DNA of 64,000 bases from Tessaracoccus lacteus (GTDB lineage Bacteria; Actinomycetota; Actinomycetes; Propionibacteriales; Propionibacteriaceae): positions 2,976,001 through 3,040,000 of the forward strand of contig NZ_CP123967.1 in assembly GCF_029917005.1 (NCBI RefSeq), given 5' to 3'. The first letter of the stretch is position 1. Every line of letters starts with the position of its first letter. Of the stretch, positions 26,563 through 35,289 are shown piece after piece. Both the position numbers and the translations under genes were made by a program. The notes below the pieces were generated by a model. The model searched no databases. It saw only the letters and a program-made list of their open reading frames with translations, and was not told where the DNA came from.

Positions 26563-28086
26563 TCACTCGTTGCTGTCCTCGTCGACCCAGTCGAAGGTGC
26601 GGGTGACCGCCTTCTTCCACTGGCGGTAGAGGCGGGCGCGCTCGCCCTCCTCCATCTTCGGGCTCCAGCGCTTGGCCTCGGCCCAGTTGTCGATAACGTC
26701 CTGCTCGCCGCCCCAGAAGCCCGTCGCGATGCCGGCCGCGTACGCGGCGCCCAGCGCGGTGGTCTCGGCGACGACCGGGCGGACGACGTCCACACCCAGC
26801 TGGTCGGCCTGGAACTGCATCAGGGTCTCGTTGGCGGTCATGCCGCCGTCGACCTTGAGTTCGGCCAGCTTGACGCCCGAGTCGGCCTCCATGGCGTCCA
26901 GCACCTCACGGCTCTGGTAGGCGGTGGCCTCCAGGACGGCGCGGGCGATGTGGCCACGGTTGACGTAACGGGTCAGGCCGACGATCGCGCCGCGGGCGTC
27001 TGCACGCCAGTACGGGGCGAACAGGCCGGAGAACGCCGGCACGAAGTACGCGCCGCCGTTGTCCTCGACCGTGGCGGCCAGGGTCTCGACCTCGGGAGCG
27101 GAGTCGAACATGCGCAGGTTGTCGCGCAGCCACTGGACCAGCGATCCGGTGACGGCGATCGAACCCTCGAGAGCGTAGATGGGAGCCTGGTCGCCGATCT
27201 TGTAGCAGACGGTGGTCAGGAGGCCGTTCTTCGACGGGACGATCTCGGTGCCGGTGTTCATCAGCATGAAGTTGCCGGTGCCGTAGGTGTTCTTCGCCAT
27301 GCCGGGCTCGAAGCAGGCCTGACCGAAGGTAGCTGCCTGCTGGTCGCCCAGGATGCCGGCGATCGGGACACCCGCGAGGAGGCCCTGCTCACGGCCGACG
27401 CCGTAGGTCTCCGCCGAGCTGCGGATCTCCGGCAGCATCGACATCGGGATGGTCATGTCGGCGGCGATCTCGGGATCCCAGTCGAGGGTCTTCAGGTCCA
27501 TGAGCATGGTGCGGGAGGCGTTGGTCACGTCGGTGACGTGGACGCCGCCGTTGACACCACCGGTCATGTTCCACAGGACCCAGGTGTCCATGGTGCCCAT
27601 GATGAGGTCGCCGGCCTCGGCGCGCTCGCGGGCACCCTCGACGTTGTCGAGGATCCACTTGACCTTGGGTCCACAGAAGTAGGTCGCCAGGGGCAGACCG
27701 ACGCGGTCCTTGTACTTGTCCTGGCCGACCTCGCCGCCGAGCTCCTCGACGATCTTGCCGGTGCGGGTGTCCTGCCACACGATGGCGTTGTAGACGGGCT
27801 CACCGGTGTTCTTGTCCCAGACGACGGTGGTCTCACGCTGGTTGGTGATGCCGACCGCGTGGATCTCGTGCTTGTTCATCGAGCCGTTGGCGAGAGCCTC
27901 GCCGACGACCGCGCGGACGTTGTCCCAGACCTCGATCGGGTTGTGCTCGACCCAGCCGGCGCGCGGGAAGATCTGCTCGTGCTCCTTCTGACCCGTCGCG
28001 ACGATGGTGCCCTTGTGATCGAAGATGATGGCGCGGGAGCTCGTGGTTCCCTGGTCGATCGCCAGAACGTACTTCTTCTCAGCCAT
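26563..28086 (-). CDS. glpK: Glycerol kinase
   Basis: Phosphorylates glycerol to sn-glycerol 3-phosphate in the cytoplasm. The 507 residues match the family exactly: [20 protein letters not shown] (phosphate loop, residues 7-26), [32 protein letters not shown], the FGGY signatures [19 protein letters not shown] and [20 protein letters not shown], then [20 protein letters not shown] near the end. Start at ATG 28086, with AAGGAAGTGCTGATTA upstream. Downstream of glpF with a 53-bp gap, so the facilitator and kinase are made together. No glycerol-3-phosphate dehydrogenase is in the window. Confidence 0.97.
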   Translation of the reverse strand: MAEKKYVLAIDQGTTSSRAIIFDHKGTIVATGQKEHEQIFPRAGWVEHNPIEVWDNVRAVVGEALANGSMNKHEIHAVGITNQRETTVVWDKNTGEPVYNAIVWQDTRTGKIVEELGGEVGQDKYKDRVGLPLATYFCGPKVKWILDNVEGARERAEAGDLIMGTMDTWVLWNMTGGVNGGVHVTDVTNASRTMLMDLKTLDWDPEIAADMTIPMSMLPEIRSSAETYGVGREQGLLAGVPIAGILGDQQAATFGQACFEPGMAKNTYGTGNFMLMNTGTEIVPSKNGLLTTVCYKIGDQAPIYALEGSIAVTGSLVQWLRDNLRMFDSAPEVETLAATVEDNGGAYFVPAFSGLFAPYWRADARGAIVGLTRYVNRGHIARAVLEATAYQSREVLDAMEADSGVKLAELKVDGGMTANETLMQFQADQLGVDVVRPVVAETTALGAAYAAGIATGFWGGEQDVIDNWAEAKRWSPKMEEGERARLYRQWKKAVTRTFDWVDEDSNE

Positions 28087-28139
28087 TAATCAGCACTTCC
28101 TTGTGTTTTGTTCGTGATTGATGTGTCGGAACGGGTCGA

Positions 28140-28904
28140 TCAGCCGATCGCACCCATCAGCGGGGTGGCGAGCAGACCGGCCAGGACGCCGCCGATGATC
28201 GGGCCGACGACGGGGATCCAGGCGTAGCCCCAGTCGTTGCTGCCCTTGTTCTTCATGGGGATCAGAGCGTGGGCGATGCGGGGGCCGAGGTCACGGGCGG
28301 GGTTGATGGCGTAACCGGTGGGGCCGCCGAGACCGGTGCCGATCACGAACACCAGGAAGGCCACGGCCAGGGCACCGAGCGCACCGAGGCTGCCGGCGGT
28401 CTCGGCGCCGTTCCAGCGGCCGAAGGCGAGCACGACGAAGACCAGGACGAAGGTGCCGATGGCCTCAGTGACGATGTTCCAGCCGGTGCTGCGCACCTCG
28501 GGAGCGGTGGCGAAGACACCCAGCTTGGTGGGGCCGTCCTCGGTGGCGTCGAACTGCTTCTTGTAGGCCAGGTAGGCGAGGAAGGCGCCGAGGATCGCGC
28601 CGATCATCTGGGCACCGATGTAGGTGGCGATCGAGGCGAAGTTGACCGGGATGCCGGGGACGAACTCAGCGGCACCAGAGGAAGCCACGCCGATGGTCAC
28701 TGCCGGGTTCAGGTGGCCGCCCGAGCGGGCCGACACGAGAACACCGCAGAACACCGCGAAGCCCCAGCCGAAGTTCACGAACAGGAAGCCGGTGTTCTGG
28801 CCCTTGGACTTGTTGAGGGCGGTATTGGCGACCACGCCAGCACCAAGCAGGATCAGCATGGCCGTACCGACCAGCTCGCTGAGGAAGATGGTTCCCAACG
28901 TCAT
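28140..28904 (-). CDS. glpF: Glycerol facilitator / aquaglyceroporin (MIP family)
   Basis: Channel for glycerol, 254 residues with six helices and both half-helix signatures: LNPAVTIG at about residue 66 and INPARDLGPR at about 200. The Asp after the second NPA (NPARD) is typical of glycerol-conducting members. First gene of glpF-glpK. Start at ATG 28904 with GGAG about 8 nt upstream. A hairpin or operator candidate lies just before the ribosome site (28920-28935). Confidence 0.95.
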   Translation of the reverse strand: MTLGTIFLSELVGTAMLILLGAGVVANTALNKSKGQNTGFLFVNFGWGFAVFCGVLVSARSGGHLNPAVTIGVASSGAAEFVPGIPVNFASIATYIGAQMIGAILGAFLAYLAYKKQFDATEDGPTKLGVFATAPEVRSTGWNIVTEAIGTFVLVFVVLAFGRWNGAETAGSLGALGALAVAFLVFVIGTGLGGPTGYAINPARDLGPRIAHALIPMKNKGSNDWGYAWIPVVGPIIGGVLAGLLATPLMGAIG

Positions 28905-29300
28905 TGTGAAGCTCCATTTCTGACAGCTGTGTCAGGTTTGCGTCGAGCGACGCGCACAGTTTGGGACGCCCGAGCGGCGCCTTGGTCATCAGCAAAGCGC
29001 GGCCCTGCACGTCGTTGCAACTCTCGCGCACGATCGTGCAGAGGGCCCCCCGGCAGGGTGCACTTCGGATCAGAACCGACGGATAGGATTTACTCTGCAC
29101 GCGAACGTGTACTAATGTGCCGGACCCGCTACTTTCGGACACCGAAAACCCCTGCCGACTGGCCGCCCAGTTACTTTTCCGACCAGCGCGTTATGAGATT
29201 CCGCCCTCGCAACGCCTTGTCAGGCCCACTCACGGGCGAGAAATCCGCGCATGATCAATCCGTGTGCCCGACGCGGGGCGGCTGCGGGTCCGAACGTGGT
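28905..29300. promoter_or_regulatory. Gene-free 396-bp control region upstream of glpF
   Basis: No protein gene is visible. CTGACA/TGTCAG arms (28920-28935) lie just upstream of the glpF ribosome site and could be an operator or leader hairpin. A perfect palindrome GCACGATCGTGC lies near 29030. On the plus strand TTTACT (29089-29094), 18 bp, TAATGT (29113-29118) is a good sigma-70-like promoter that reads away from glpF into no annotated gene, so a small or antisense RNA is possible. Confidence 0.4.
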
Positions 29301-30452
29301 TCAGGCTCCGCCGATTCGCCGGGAGATGGCCGCGTTTTCGGCCTCGGCATCGGAGTAGGAACCAGCTGATTTCAGCAGCTTGTCCCCGATCGAGGCGTAC
29401 TCACCAGAGGCTGTCGCCGACCAGTGTGTTGACACGGCGGAGGTCTTCCCCGTGCCGAAATCCCCCACGAGTCCGAAGCTCGACGGAAGGGGCACCGATG
29501 CCGACTCCCTCACCTCGGCACTCGCGGCGTACCAGGTGTCGGCCGCGCTGCGCAGCCCATCCGTGCTGACCTGATAGCTGCCTGCGCCGGAAGCTGCTCC
29601 CGACGCAAGAACCGTCGATGATGAGCCACCAGACGTCGGTCCGGAGTAGCCCGACGATCCGCCCGACGACGAACCACCCGACGACCATCCACCGGAGGAC
29701 GAACCACCCGACGACGAGCCGCCCGAGGATGAGCCGCCCGAGGATGAACCACCGGACGAGGAGCCACCGGACGACGAACCACCTGGGTCGGCGCCGACAC
29801 CGACGCCGCTGCCTGGCCAGGTCCAGCCGCTCCCGTCCGAGCCGCCGGTTCCGTTTGACCCCGATCCGCTCTGTTCAGATCCGCCCGAGCCGCCACCGTC
29901 CTGCCACGGCCAGTCAGATGATCCCGACCCGGCAGATCCCGACCCCGTTCCGGCTCCCGGCACGCCATCGACCCCATCGACCCCGGAAGCCAGCGGCTGG
30001 CCCGCGAGTCCGGCACCGGCCCCGACGCCTGCGCCGAGACCAGCGCCCGACCCCAGGCCGGCCCCCGAGCCGAGTCCCGTGCCGACGCCGGATCCGCCGC
30101 CGAGACCGAACGTGGAGCTCGCTGTCGAGCCGGCGCCCAGCACCGAGGACGACCCGGAGCCCAGCGCCGTGCTGGCGGCACCCCCCGCGGCCGCGGAGCC
30201 GCCCGTCGCGGCGGGCCCGGCAGCCGCGGCAGTGGCGTTCCCGCCGCCGGATCCGCCCGCCACCATGGGCGGCATCGCGCCGGCCTGGCCGCCTTGCCTA
30301 CCCTTGCCGCCGGGCTTCGTGTTGGGGTTGATGAGGGCCTCACGCAGGTCGTCGTCGTGCAGGAGGTCGTCGCTGTCGGAGCGCAGACCGCTGAACCTTC
30401 CCTCGGCGACGCGGCGTGCCACGGCCTCCCAGGCCTTATCCGCTTCGGTCAT
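29301..30452 (-). CDS. Gly/Ser-rich WXG100-like protein (possible type VII-type substrate)
   Basis: Protein of 383 residues with three parts. The N-terminus (1-50) is charged (TEADKAWEAVARRVAEG). The middle (about 50-285) is low-complexity Gly/Ala/Ser, including a run of eight GGSSS-type units encoded by 15-nt repeats near 29650-29790. The C-terminus (about 290-383) is an amphipathic helical hairpin: STDGLRSAADTWYAASAEV, then STHWSATASGEYASIGDKLLKSAG, like EspC/WXG100 modules. No signal peptide. Last of four co-directional genes. I infer a secreted or surface role from the WXG-like part; no function is assigned. Length of the repeat tract may vary between strains. Confidence 0.6.
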   Translation of the reverse strand: MTEADKAWEAVARRVAEGRFSGLRSDSDDLLHDDDLREALINPNTKPGGKGRQGGQAGAMPPMVAGGSGGGNATAAAAGPAATGGSAAAGGAASTALGSGSSSVLGAGSTASSTFGLGGGSGVGTGLGSGAGLGSGAGLGAGVGAGAGLAGQPLASGVDGVDGVPGAGTGSGSAGSGSSDWPWQDGGGSGGSEQSGSGSNGTGGSDGSGWTWPGSGVGVGADPGGSSSGGSSSGGSSSGGSSSGGSSSGGSSSGGWSSGGSSSGGSSGYSGPTSGGSSSTVLASGAASGAGSYQVSTDGLRSAADTWYAASAEVRESASVPLPSSFGLVGDFGTGKTSAVSTHWSATASGEYASIGDKLLKSAGSYSDAEAENAAISRRIGGA

Positions 30453-30467
30453 CAGTCGCTCCTTCGC

Positions 30468-31409
30468 TCAGCGGTCCAGCCCCGGGACCGCGCCGCTCTT
30501 GTTCTCCAGGTCGCCGGTGTCGGGCGCCTCGTTCTCGTCGGGCATCGGGATGGTGTTGGTGTCGGTGGCCGGCACGTCAGCCTGGGCGGTGCCGGTGGGC
30601 CAGTCGCCCTCGTTGAGGAGCTCCGGCGCCGCGAGGGACTGGTGCAGCCTGCTGTCGAGCTCACGGCCGGCTGCCGCGACCGGTTCGCCTCGCGCGGCGC
30701 TCGACACACCGGTGAGGGCGCCCTGCACGACGCCGATCGCGCCGGAGGTGCGCTGGTAGTAGCGGCCGGGCGAGCAGACGATGGGGAGCTGCCGGACGCG
30801 GTGGGTGGCGTCGCCGAGCTCCTGCGACATCTTCGCGAACAGGGCTGTGTTGAAGTTGCTGAGGTGCTGCAGGGCGCCAGCCACCGACCCGGTCACGCCG
30901 CCGAGTTCGCGCGCCGCGCCGACCTGCACCTCCGCGGCGAGGCGGTAGGTGCCGGACGCGGCCCCGCCCCAGCCCGGAATCGTGCTGACGCCCTCCACAT
31001 CGGTGGCGGCCCGGTCGATCCGGGCGGCCGACGCGCTCCATTCCTGGGCCGCCCGCTCCAGCTCCGCAGCGGCCGTGCCGCCCTTGGAGATGGCGCCAGC
31101 AAGGACACCGTCGATCTGGTCGAGGAGCCCGCGGACCATGCGCTTGCGAGACTCTGCGGCCGCCTCGAACTCCTGCTTCTTCGACCAGTACTGGAAGCCG
31201 TGCTCGAACAGGGCGTTGAGCTCGACCCAGAAGCCGTTCGCCTCGGCATCATCCTTCGAGATGGCGGCCTCGACCGCGGCGCGCAGCGAGTCGGCCCTGG
31301 ACCGGACCACCGGAACGCTCCCGAGGCCGAGGTCCACGCCGCCCAACTCCAGCGAGGCCTTCCTGACCGCGTCGCTGATGCGTGATGCCGTGAGTCCGAG
31401 GCTGCTCAT
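30468..31409 (-). CDS. WXG100-like helical protein
   Basis: Helical protein of 313 residues. A long N-terminal part with LTASRISDAVRKASLE and GFWVELNALFEHGFQYW precedes a second helical block, LERAAQEWSASAARIDRAATDVEG, whose spacing resembles the WXG100/LXG helix pairs of type VII substrates. It contains GWGGAASGTYRLAAEVQ, where Trp-Gly marks a turn. The C-terminal 70 residues are disordered and acidic. No signal peptide. The start at ATG 31409 has AGGAG 7 nt upstream. Gaps to its neighbours are 13-15 bp, so it is in the same operon as the Gly/Ser-rich protein. No ESX ATPase or mycosin is encoded here. Confidence 0.55.
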   Translation of the reverse strand: MSSLGLTASRISDAVRKASLELGGVDLGLGSVPVVRSRADSLRAAVEAAISKDDAEANGFWVELNALFEHGFQYWSKKQEFEAAAESRKRMVRGLLDQIDGVLAGAISKGGTAAAELERAAQEWSASAARIDRAATDVEGVSTIPGWGGAASGTYRLAAEVQVGAARELGGVTGSVAGALQHLSNFNTALFAKMSQELGDATHRVRQLPIVCSPGRYYQRTSGAIGVVQGALTGVSSAARGEPVAAAGRELDSRLHQSLAAPELLNEGDWPTGTAQADVPATDTNTIPMPDENEAPDTGDLENKSGAVPGLDR

Positions 31410-31422
31410 CTCTGCTCCTGAT

Positions 31423-31908
31423 TCATCCGGGGGTGGCCTCTAGGAATGTAGCGGTCCAGGCGGCCAGGTCATCCACGCCGAGTGTGCCGACCAGATCCGT
31501 GAAGATCCACAGACGCAGGGAATCGGACTCTGTGATGCAGCTGGCCAGGCCGTCCTGTGTCTGGCAGAACACGCCCGGCGACGTCTCGTCGGCCGCGTCG
31601 AACCCGAGGAGGGTGCGGTTGATCGCGAAGTCCTCGGCCGAGCGCCCGAGGTCCTGCACGTTGATGCGGTCGATGTCGTCCCCGACGCGCTCGTACATCG
31701 GCACGCCGCCCTCCCAGTTGAACGTGAAGCCGTCGACCTGCCCGGGGTACGCGTCCTCGCCGAGCGTGCCGGCGTCGTTGGTGCGCGTCGCCGAGGGGGT
31801 GGAAGCGCTGGGCGCCGCCGTTCCGGTCGGCTCGGGGCTGGGCGTGCAGCCGGTCATCAGCGCGACAGCCCCCGCCAGGGCCAGGGCCGCCGTCCGCCAG
31901 CCCCTCAC
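31423..31908 (-). CDS. Predicted lipoprotein of the WXG-like operon
   Basis: Secreted lipid-anchored protein of 161 residues. It starts at GTG 31908, overlapping the previous stop by 4 nt (GTGA). The signal sequence ends in a lipobox: ALALAGAVALMTGC, with Cys21 as the lipidated residue. A Ser/Thr/Pro linker is followed by a globular domain of about 110 residues containing DGFTFNWEGGVPMYERVGDDIDRI and FCQTQDGLASCI, with two more Cys that may form a disulfide. I do not recognise the fold. Its place between cytoplasmic-looking and WXG-like partners suggests an envelope-associated part of the same system. Confidence 0.7.
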   Translation of the reverse strand: MRGWRTAALALAGAVALMTGCTPSPEPTGTAAPSASTPSATRTNDAGTLGEDAYPGQVDGFTFNWEGGVPMYERVGDDIDRINVQDLGRSAEDFAINRTLLGFDAADETSPGVFCQTQDGLASCITESDSLRLWIFTDLVGTLGVDDLAAWTATFLEATPG

Positions 31909-32720
31909 CGGTCCACCTCGTCGGCGCTCCGGGCGGAGCCCGGGGTGGCGCGGAAGGCGCGATGCGGCAACAGAGCGGCGAGATAGGCCCGGTTGAGGAG
32001 GTCCTGCTCGGCGGTCAGCTCGTCGAGCTCGGTGCGGTCGACCTCGGCCGGCGGCACGTAACGCTGTCGCGCCCGCCCGGCCGCCCGGAGGACGTTCGCT
32101 CCGATCGCACCCGCGTCTGCCCCGTCGAGCCAGCGACGGTCGAACGCGACCTCGAAGGGCCAGCCGGCCTCGTCGAGCGTGACCGTCGCCCCTCTGGACC
32201 TCGCGCTCACGCGTTGGGCGACGGGTTGAGGCACGGCGTCGGCGCGCTCGATGGCGGCCTCGAGCCGCGCGTCGAGGTCACGGAAGAGGGCGGTGAAGGC
32301 GGAGATCGTGCGCTTGTTGAGGGGCGGGATCCTCTCGAGCTCGGCCAGGGCGTCGTCCGGCAGGCCGGCCAGCGGATCGGCGGGTCCGTCGGGGGGCGCC
32401 GGAAGCGGGTCGTCGGGGGTCGCCAGGTCGATGGCGGCGAGCGCGAAGGCCTGCCGGAAGTGCCGCTCGAGCGTGTCCCGGCCCTTCAGCTTGTGGGTCC
32501 AGGAGGGAGATACCTGCACGCGCACGAGTGCCCCGGCGTCGATCCAGACGCGCAGGATCCTGTCCGCGTCGCTGAAGCACGGGACGCGGGTGGACAGCTC
32601 GTCCGCGTCGCCATAGTCGGGAGCCTCCGGCACCTCGACCGTCTCGGCGACGCGCATCTCGACCCCGGCGTCCGCCGGCGGCGCCTGTGGCACGTCGTCG
32701 TCGAAGAGGCGATTCGTCAT
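31905..32720 (-). CDS. Unknown 271-residue protein, first gene of the WXG-like operon
   Basis: Starts at ATG 32720 behind GGGGGAG; the in-frame sequence further upstream is not expected to be translated. The protein has no signal peptide or membrane helix. About 1-60 is acidic and probably flexible. About 60-125 folds as alpha/beta with ILRVWIDAGALVRVQVSPSW, then LERHFRQAFALAAIDLA. About 170-271 contains RSRGATVTLDEAGWPFEVAFDRRWL and ends with a long helix. This resembles YbaB/EbfC-like or ESX-associated chaperone arrangements in actinobacteria only loosely, so no function is given. A -10 box at 32753-32758 gives the operon its own promoter. Confidence 0.65.
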   Translation of the reverse strand: MTNRLFDDDVPQAPPADAGVEMRVAETVEVPEAPDYGDADELSTRVPCFSDADRILRVWIDAGALVRVQVSPSWTHKLKGRDTLERHFRQAFALAAIDLATPDDPLPAPPDGPADPLAGLPDDALAELERIPPLNKRTISAFTALFRDLDARLEAAIERADAVPQPVAQRVSARSRGATVTLDEAGWPFEVAFDRRWLDGADAGAIGANVLRAAGRARQRYVPPAEVDRTELDELTAEQDLLNRAYLAALLPHRAFRATPGSARSADEVDR

Positions 32721-32752
32721 GGGCTCCCCCGGGTAGTGGTGCGCTGGCTTCG

Positions 32753-32758
32753 AGACTA
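32753..32758 (-). promoter_or_regulatory. -10 box TAGTCT of the WXG-like operon (minus strand)
   Basis: TAGTCT lies about 32 nt upstream of ATG 32720, which has its own ribosome site; this gives a leadered transcript. Confidence 0.45.
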
Positions 32759-32874
32759 TGCCAGAGCCGACGCGCCCGCGACATGACGGTGGGGTTGTTC
32801 CACCATCGCCTCCCGGCACGCCGCACCGGAGCATCCACCGCCCCCGGGTCCGCCCGCCGATCGCGAGCCGGCCG

Positions 32875-35289
32875 TCAGGCTGCCTTGCGGAACTTCTCCG
32901 CGGTGAGTCGACGACGGGCGGTGATCGACATGATCGACAGCACCGCGCCGATGGCGGCCATCAGGATGGCGACGGCGGCCAGGCCGACCTCGCCGGAGCC
33001 GCCCGACAGCCACGTGCGCACCAACAAAAACGCGTTGTGCAGCGGCGAGATGGTGCCGAGCGGGCTGAGCCAGCCAGTTGCCGAGGACAGCCCGAGCGCG
33101 ACGGTCAAGGCGAGGAGGATCACCGAGATCGCGCGACCGACGTTGCCGAACCACGAGGCCAGCGCGTGGTTGGCGAACACGAACGACACGCCCGCGACCG
33201 CGAGCAGAGCCGACAGGCCGACCGTCGTGCCGATGCTCGTGTTGAGCACGGCCCCGCCGATAATGCCCATCACGACGCCCTGGCCGGCCACCACGACGAC
33301 CGGCAGCCACATCGTCCGGGCCCACAGCAGCAGGCTGGAGGCGCGGGACGTGACGACGTCGCGCGGTATGGGGCGGATGGCGACGAAGCTGGCCAGTGCA
33401 CCGAGCCACAGGGCGCAGGCGAGCAGCAGCGAGATCATCGGAATCGGCGACGACGAGATCAGGGAGTCCGACTGCTGGACAGGAGCCGCGACGACGGTCT
33501 TGAGGGCTTCGCGGTCGCTCTGGGAGTAGCTGGGCAGCTGGTCGGCGCCCTTGGCCATCTCGGACGCGAAGGTGGCGATGCCGTCGTCGAGCTGGTTCAC
33601 CCCGTCGCTCAGGTCCACCATGCCCGCGGCGAACTCGTCGGCCCCGTCGGCCGCCTGCATCACGCCCTCGGCGTACTGGGTGACGCCGGAGGTGTACGTA
33701 CCGACGCCGTCGGCGAGCTGGGATGCTCCGTCGGCGAGCTGGGTCGTGCCGTCGGCGAGCTGGTTCGTGCCGTCGGCGAGCTGCTCGATGCCATCGGGGA
33801 GCTGCCCGATCTGCGAGTCCAGCTGGTTGATGCCGTCGAGCAGCTGGGTGGCGCCGTCGCCGATCGCCGACGCGTTGTCGACGATGGGCTGGGACTTCTC
33901 CGACAGCTCATCGGCGCCGTCGCGGATCTGCGTCAGCCCCGTCTTGAGGGTGCCGAGCTGTTCCGCGGTCTGCTTGGGCAGCTCGGTGGCGAGCTGATCG
34001 ATGCCCGCCGCCAGCTGGGAGGCGCCGCTGACGAGCGACTGACCAGTCGAGGGGTCCTCGGTGGTCATGCCGTCCGCGATGCCGCCGAGCGCCTGGGCGC
34101 CAGCTCCGGTGCCCGCAGCCATACCCGCCTGAACGGCGCCCTGCACCATCTGGCACGTCGGATCCGTGCTTCCTGCAGTGCATCCGAACCGGGACAGGAT
34201 CTGGCCGTAGGTCGAGGCAAACTCGGCCGGAACGTTGCCATTGGCCAGCGAGCCGGTGTAACCGCTGAACGTCGACGCGGCTCCGCTCGCACCATCGCTG
34301 ACCTGCTGGACACCGGACGCGATCCCATCCGCGCCCGCGACCAGCTGGTCGAGCTGGCTGGTGTCGGTCGAGCTGGCCGAGTCGAGGCCGTCGATGACCT
34401 GGGTGAGTCCGTCGCTGATGGAGCTCACGCCTCCGATGGCCTGCGCGGCGCCGTCGGCGTAGTCGGGGATCTGGCCGAGGAGCTGGTCGGCTCCGTCGGC
34501 GAGCTGGCCCACTCCGTCGACGAGCTGCGGGGCCTGCTCGGAGAGCTCCCCCACGCCGTCGGCAAGCTGGGAGGCGCCGTCGGCCAGCTCGGAGGCGCCG
34601 TCGGCGAGGTCGTCGGCGCCGGAGGCGAGCTGTGCGCCGCCGTCGATCAGCTGCTGCGAGTTGTCACGCAACAGCCCGAGTCCGGAGGCGAGATGTGACG
34701 CGCCCTGCGAGGCCTGCTCGGTGCCGTCGGCGAGCTGGCTGGAGCCGTCGTGCAGCTGGTTCACGCCGTCGATGATGGTGACGAACTGGTCGCCGACGGT
34801 GTTGAAACCGACGTAGATGCCGTCGAGGTAGCTCTCGGTCAGCGTCGAGTTGATCGTGTCGACGGCGAGCCGGGCAACCTGCTGCGCGACCTGGGAGTCG
34901 GTGACGGGGGAGTTGTCCGAGACCTGCACCTTGATGGTGGCCTGCTCGGCCGCGTCGGCGTCGTTCTCGGAGAACGACGTGGCGGCCGCCGAGAACGTCT
35001 TCGGGATCGTCACGACGGCGGAGAACCGACCGGTCTTCAACCCCGCCGCGGCGCTGGGCGCATCGGCCAGCGTCCAGGAGACGTTGTCGCCATCGCGATC
35101 GACCATCGCCGCAGCCAGCTGGCGCCCCATGGGCACCATCTGACCGTCGATCGTGACGGCCTCGTCGAGGTTGACGACGGCGGCGCTGATGGCCTCGTCG
35201 TCGCGCGTGGTCAGGCCGATCAGCGCGGCGACCGCGAGCAGCGGCACAAGGATCAGCGCGATCAGCGCCGGAAGCTTGATGGACTTCAT
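32875..35289 (-). CDS. YhgE/Pip-domain membrane protein (second copy)
   Basis: Integral membrane protein of 804 residues, starting at ATG 35289 behind GAGGGGAG and overlapping the MMPL stop (ATGA). One helix at about 7-27 (LIALILVPLLAVAALIGL). An extracellular region to about 590 includes many QLADGASQLADG-type units forming an alpha-helical stalk. An internal pair of Cys (FGCTAGSTDPTC) lies near residue 365. Six C-terminal helices follow (about 605-795). Distant copy of the 24343 protein but longer. In Firmicutes the T7SS component EsaA has the same YhgE/Pip architecture, and this gene lies directly upstream of the WXG-like operon. Confidence 0.9.
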   Translation of the reverse strand: MKSIKLPALIALILVPLLAVAALIGLTTRDDEAISAAVVNLDEAVTIDGQMVPMGRQLAAAMVDRDGDNVSWTLADAPSAAAGLKTGRFSAVVTIPKTFSAAATSFSENDADAAEQATIKVQVSDNSPVTDSQVAQQVARLAVDTINSTLTESYLDGIYVGFNTVGDQFVTIIDGVNQLHDGSSQLADGTEQASQGASHLASGLGLLRDNSQQLIDGGAQLASGADDLADGASELADGASQLADGVGELSEQAPQLVDGVGQLADGADQLLGQIPDYADGAAQAIGGVSSISDGLTQVIDGLDSASSTDTSQLDQLVAGADGIASGVQQVSDGASGAASTFSGYTGSLANGNVPAEFASTYGQILSRFGCTAGSTDPTCQMVQGAVQAGMAAGTGAGAQALGGIADGMTTEDPSTGQSLVSGASQLAAGIDQLATELPKQTAEQLGTLKTGLTQIRDGADELSEKSQPIVDNASAIGDGATQLLDGINQLDSQIGQLPDGIEQLADGTNQLADGTTQLADGASQLADGVGTYTSGVTQYAEGVMQAADGADEFAAGMVDLSDGVNQLDDGIATFASEMAKGADQLPSYSQSDREALKTVVAAPVQQSDSLISSSPIPMISLLLACALWLGALASFVAIRPIPRDVVTSRASSLLLWARTMWLPVVVVAGQGVVMGIIGGAVLNTSIGTTVGLSALLAVAGVSFVFANHALASWFGNVGRAISVILLALTVALGLSSATGWLSPLGTISPLHNAFLLVRTWLSGGSGEVGLAAVAILMAAIGAVLSIMSITARRRLTAEKFRKAA

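Noticed and set aside
26527-28089. 520-residue plus-strand frame opposite glpK
   Set aside because: Antisense of a textbook glycerol kinase; contains no recognisable motif.
29301-32720. Calling the four-gene operon a type VII secretion system
   Set aside because: No FtsK/SpoIIIE-type ATPase, EccD-like channel or mycosin is encoded; only WXG-like proteins are visible.
32758-34698. 646-residue plus-strand frame opposite the second YhgE gene
   Set aside because: Its repeated residues only mirror the QLADG repeats on the other strand; no start signal or domain.
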